The position numbers and the translations under genes are program-made. Below are positions 61,034-64,000 of a stretch of 64,000 nt of DNA, piece by piece (the first letter of the stretch is position 1; each line of letters starts with the position of its first letter). The notes under the pieces are model-generated. The model saw only the letters and a program-made list of their open reading frames with translations. It did not search any database and was not told where the DNA came from. This DNA comes from JAJPXC01 sp964517875 (lineage in GTDB: Bacteria; Bacteroidota; Bacteroidia; Bacteroidales; Muribaculaceae): positions 1-64,000 of the forward strand of contig CAZFEU010000002.1 of the NCBI GenBank assembly GCA_964517875.1, written 5' to 3'.

Positions 61034-61900
61034 TCAGCGGGGCGGGTATGGGCCGGCGAATGTGTTGCCACCGTTGGGGTCGCCGGTGTCGAGCCCTTTT
61101 TTGAGCCAATGCATGCGCCACTCCGAGCGTCCGTGGTTGAACGTCTCGGGAGCTTCCTTGCCATACGCCTTCTTTTGCAGATAATCGTCGCCGATCTTTG
61201 ACGCTGCGTTGATGGCCTTTTCTATATCTCCCGGCTCAAGGGAGCTGAACATCTCGTTGTCAACATGCCCCCACACACCGGCATAATAATCGGCCTGGAG
61301 CTCGGTGCGCACGCTCATCTTGTTGGCCTCCGACTTCGACATCCGCGACATTGCGGCATGCGCCTGATTGAGGTCGCCCAGCAGATACTGCACATGATGC
61401 CCCACCTCATGAGCTATGACGTAGGCGTAGCAAAAGTCGCCCGACGCTCCTATCTGATCCTGCATCGTTTTGAAGAAGTCAAGATCGAGGTAAATAGTCT
61501 CGTCAGCCGAGCAGTAGAAGGGCCCTACCTGCGCAGTACCCTGACCGCAAGCCGTCTGCACCGAACCGGTATAGATCACCATCTTCGGCGGCTCATACTC
61601 ACCCCACCCCTGCTCGCGGAATATCTTGGTCCACACATCCTCAGTGCCGGCGAGCACCTTTGAGGCCAGGTCAAACAGTCGCCTCTCCTCGGGGTCGTCG
61701 GGATTGTATGTGCTGGTAGTGTTCATGGCCGATTGCTGCATAACGTTGCCCAGCACATCGCCGATATCACCCCCCGACAGCAGAGTGATGATTCCGGCTA
61801 TGATTATGCCCACAATACCCCCTCCGATGCCTAATGACTTCCCCGACATACCTCTGCGGTCGGAGATATTGTTACTTCCTCGTCGTCCGTCTAATCTCAT
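61034..61900 (-). CDS. YpfJ-type neutral zinc metallopeptidase
   Basis: A 288-residue protein with HEVGHH (164-169), a downstream Glu in RTELQADYYAG (the third ligand region) and a hydrophobic N-terminal helix (about 23-41) that anchors it in the membrane. PF04228 members have an HExxH site, but their substrates are unknown. The region 60818-61033 shows only a short GC-rich hairpin (60882-60903) and no gene. Confidence 0.87.
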   Translation of the reverse strand: MRLDGRRGSNNISDRRGMSGKSLGIGGGIVGIIIAGIITLLSGGDIGDVLGNVMQQSAMNTTSTYNPDDPEERRLFDLASKVLAGTEDVWTKIFREQGWGEYEPPKMVIYTGSVQTACGQGTAQVGPFYCSADETIYLDLDFFKTMQDQIGASGDFCYAYVIAHEVGHHVQYLLGDLNQAHAAMSRMSKSEANKMSVRTELQADYYAGVWGHVDNEMFSSLEPGDIEKAINAASKIGDDYLQKKAYGKEAPETFNHGRSEWRMHWLKKGLDTGDPNGGNTFAGPYPPR

Positions 61901-61948
61901 ATTAGTTTTAGAATACAGTTGCGTTAAAACGTTGAAATTATAATGACT

Positions 61949-62674
61949 CTACTTCACGGCATAGGTGTCAAACGTCATTGTTATAGCGTCGAAAGTGAGA
62001 ATCCTATCGGTGAGAAGCTCACCTGTGCCGGTAAGATACTTGATGGCCTCAGTGGCCTGCAACGACCCCACTACCCCCACCACCGTGTTGAGTATGCCGG
62101 TTATAACGCATGGCTCCGACACATCAGGAGCCTCGCGCCCAAAGAATGCAGCGATGTCGCTGGTGCCGGGCAGATGGGTGAACACCTCACCTCCGAACCT
62201 CGACACCCCCCCAAACACATATGGAAGTCCCATAGCCACACACGTGTCGCTGATGAGCAATCGGGTATCGAAGTTGTCGGTGCAGTCCATCACCAGATCG
62301 TAATCGGCAAAAAGACCACGAGCATTCTCGCTTGTCACAAATTGCTGATACGCGCGCACTTCCACCTCAGGATTGATACGACGCATCTGACTGCTGGCCG
62401 ACTGCACTTTGGGTTGGCCTATGTCGCACGTGCCGTGGATAATTTGCCTCTGCAGATTGGAGAGCGACACAGTATCGGCATCGACTATGCCGATATGCCC
62501 CACCCCGGCGGCAGCGAGATACATCGCCACAGGACTACCGAGCCCTCCGGCACCCACTATCAGCACACGCCCCTCAGTGATCGCACGCTGACCGTGGAGA
62601 TCAATTTCACACAGCGATATATGCCCCTTGTAACGAGTCAGGTACTCCTTGCTCGGCAACTGACGATCCATCAC
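61949..62674 (-). CDS. ThiF/MoeB/HesA family adenylyltransferase
   Basis: A 241-residue E1-like enzyme with GAGGLGSP (41-48), QRQIIHGTCDIGQPKVQSA (catalytic Arg and Lys) and CTDNFDTR (about 130-137). The zinc-binding CxxC pairs usual in MoeB are absent (SEPCVITGIL), so it fits the metal-free ThiF/HesA group. It activates a sulfur-carrier C-terminus. It overlaps cysK by four bases, suggesting a role in sulfur transfer linked to cysteine synthesis; no carrier protein gene is next to it. Confidence 0.85.
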   Translation of the reverse strand: MMDRQLPSKEYLTRYKGHISLCEIDLHGQRAITEGRVLIVGAGGLGSPVAMYLAAAGVGHIGIVDADTVSLSNLQRQIIHGTCDIGQPKVQSASSQMRRINPEVEVRAYQQFVTSENARGLFADYDLVMDCTDNFDTRLLISDTCVAMGLPYVFGGVSRFGGEVFTHLPGTSDIAAFFGREAPDVSEPCVITGILNTVVGVVGSLQATEAIKYLTGTGELLTDRILTFDAITMTFDTYAVK

Positions 62675-63618
62675 AGCGGATATTCGTCAAACTGATACAA
62701 TACCGTCGACAGATAGCGCTCGCCTGTATCAGGGAGCAACGCCACGATGGTTTTCCCTCTGCTCTCCTCCTTCTTCGCCTCCTCAAGGGCTACATAAAGT
62801 GCCGCACCCGAAGAGATGCCTGCAAGCAGCCCCTCTTCGCGGGCCAGTAGGCGCGAGGTGCGTATAGCGTCGTCATCGGCCACGGTTACAATTCTGTCGA
62901 CCACCTCAGGGTGGTAATTTGCCGGCTGGAATCCGGCGCCGATACCTTGTATCTTGTGCGGACCCGGGGCACCCCCCGAAAGCACGGCCGATGTAGCCGG
63001 TTCTACGGCTATAGCCTCTATGGCCGGATTATGGCTCTTTAATGCCTCAGCCACACCGCTCAGTGTGCCACCGGTGCCCACGCCGGCTACAAAAATATCG
63101 ACTGTGCCGTCGGTGTCGCGCCATATCTCCTCGCCAGTGGTGCTATGGTGAGCCGCAGGGTTGGCCGGATTGGCAAACTGCTGTAGAATCACCGAGCCGG
63201 GATTTTCGTCGCGCAGCTCCTCCGCTTTTTTTATCGCACCTTTCATACCCTCCGCCCCTGGAGTGAGCACCAGCGTAGCACCCAGTGCTTTCAGCAGGTT
63301 GCGGCGCTCAAGGCTCATGGTCTCGGGCATTGTGAGAATCAGCTTATACCCCTTGACCGATGCCACCCAGGCCAGACCGATGCCGGTGTTGCCACTGGTG
63401 GGCTCGATGATAAGTGAACCGGGCTTAAGAGCCCCCGACTTCTCAGCGTCCTCAATCATGGCGTAGGCCACTCTGTCCTTGACGCTGCCTCCGGGATTGA
63501 ACGACTCTATCTTCACAAGCACCCTGGCTTTCAGTTCTTCAGATTGCTCTATTCTTTTCACTTCAAGGAGCGGGGTCGACCCTATAAGCTCCGTAAGACT
63601 TTCATATATTTTGGCCAT
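62671..63618 (-). CDS. cysK: cysteine synthase (O-acetylserine sulfhydrylase)
   Basis: A 315-residue PLP enzyme: NPGGSVKDRVA (41-51) holds the cofactor Lys47, TSGNTGIGLA (74-83) binds the substrate, and GVGTGGTLSGVAE is the phosphate-binding loop. It makes cysteine from O-acetylserine and sulfide. The C-terminus ends DEYPL. It is the first gene of the cysK-thiF-like operon. Confidence 0.93.
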   Translation of the reverse strand: MAKIYESLTELIGSTPLLEVKRIEQSEELKARVLVKIESFNPGGSVKDRVAYAMIEDAEKSGALKPGSLIIEPTSGNTGIGLAWVASVKGYKLILTMPETMSLERRNLLKALGATLVLTPGAEGMKGAIKKAEELRDENPGSVILQQFANPANPAAHHSTTGEEIWRDTDGTVDIFVAGVGTGGTLSGVAEALKSHNPAIEAIAVEPATSAVLSGGAPGPHKIQGIGAGFQPANYHPEVVDRIVTVADDDAIRTSRLLAREEGLLAGISSGAALYVALEEAKKEESRGKTIVALLPDTGERYLSTVLYQFDEYPL

Positions 63619-63668
63619 TTCTTGAATTTTATGGTTAACTAATTCACAATTTTCCCACTATTTGGGAG

Positions 63669-63700
63669 CAAATTTATCCATTATGTTATTAACCAACAAA
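63669..63700 (-). promoter_or_regulatory. promoter of cysK
   Basis: Minus-strand TTTG (63697-63700), 20 bases, TAAATTTG (63669-63676). The start is expected near 63662, just beside a small hairpin TCCCA/TGGGA (63654-63667) at the beginning of the leader. Confidence 0.72.
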
Positions 63701-63733
63701 AATCGCTGAAAGTTTTTACCGGTCTTATCACAA

Positions 63734-64000
63734 TCAGGTGGACTGGGCCGAGAGTGAGCGCACCATCCGCTTCAATCCGTGATGTATGGTGCGCCACTTG
63801 GGGAAGATGGCGCGAGGGCGCAGCGGGGCATAGCTCACAAGAATAACAACCACCGACACTATGGCAATCCACAGCAGCCAACCGTAGATTTCTTTCATCG
63901 ACTCGACAAGCGCCTGCTCCCCTATCATGCCGTAGAGGTGGCTTGGAGGCATCCCCACGGCATCGGGATTGAAGTCGGTAGCGTTGGCCGAGAGTAGCGC
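63734..64000 (-). CDS. C-terminal end of a membrane protein, probably an MFS transporter (partial)
   Basis: The frame is open from the window edge and ends at 63734. The visible 88 residues include one membrane helix (YGWLLWIAIVSVVVILVSYA) and a basic tail (RPRAIFPKWRTIHHGLKRMV). The last membrane helix followed by a cytoplasmic tail fits a DHA2-type major facilitator, but the rest lies outside the window, so the family is tentative. The stop codon is about 30 bases from the cysK promoter. Confidence 0.55.
   Translation of the reverse strand, partial: ALLSANATDFNPDAVGMPPSHLYGMIGEQALVESMKEIYGWLLWIAIVSVVVILVSYAPLRPRAIFPKWRTIHHGLKRMVRSLSAQST

Overview
The window reads as chromosomal DNA of a member of the Bacteroidales, most likely a Muribaculaceae-type gut bacterium (inference). 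The evidence is: two Mfa/FimA-type fimbrial loci made of lipoproteins; DUF3575, DUF3868, DUF5119 and DUF5106 proteins; an UpxY-type NusG paralogue heading a polysaccharide operon; and Bacteroidetes sigma-ABfr promoters (TTTG, 19-20 bp, TAnnTTTG) in front of several transcription units, with no obvious Shine-Dalgarno sequences. No rRNA, tRNA or CRISPR array was seen.

Layout. 1-360: a plus-strand promoter with no protein gene behind it, possibly a small structured RNA. 360-3897 (minus): a two-gene ATPase + HNH nuclease module resembling the Septu anti-phage system, preceded by an unlisted 59-residue membrane protein. 4026-14311 (minus): fimbrial operon 1 (outer-membrane DUF3575/OmpA-like protein, DUF5119 lipoprotein, major fimbrillin, internal stem-loop, three minor fimbrillins, a large tip-type subunit). 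14463-24460: a peptide-modification locus in pieces separated by MITE/REP-like repeats. A 49-residue acidic precursor-like peptide with its own promoter and terminator precedes a SipW-like peptidase, an HPr-kinase-like protein and a PqqD protein. After a large secreted coiled-coil protein and a RAYT transposase flanked by its repeats come an ABC exporter and a PF14907 nucleotidyltransferase. 24559-30888 (plus): fimbrial locus 2 (structured leader, DUF3575, DUF3868, Mfa1-like major subunit, terminator, Mfa2-like anchor, thioredoxin-like DUF5106 protein). 30891-31404: a small acidic protein and the terminator of the next operon. 31491-55439 (minus): a capsule/exopolysaccharide operon of 22 intact genes plus one gene remnant, running from upxY to ugd. 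55656-64000: single genes of ordinary type (WG-repeat protein, VOC protein, a MntA/HepT toxin-antitoxin pair with a frameshifted HepT, DUF2795, cobalamin adenosyltransferase, LOG-family hydrolase, U32 peptidase, YpfJ-like metalloprotein, ThiF-like enzyme with cysteine synthase, and the end of a membrane protein).

How the parts fit. Most of the window concerns the cell surface: two fimbriae, one polysaccharide and one probable exported modified peptide. The same layout occurs three times: the gene whose product is needed in bulk (two major fimbrillins and the peptide precursor) is followed at once by a stem-loop terminator and then by the assembly or processing genes, which would set a high product-to-machinery ratio by partial read-through. 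The most novel-looking item is the peptide locus, which combines kinase, nucleotidyltransferase, PqqD and exporter without any lasso cyclase. The second is the Septu-like module with its small membrane protein.
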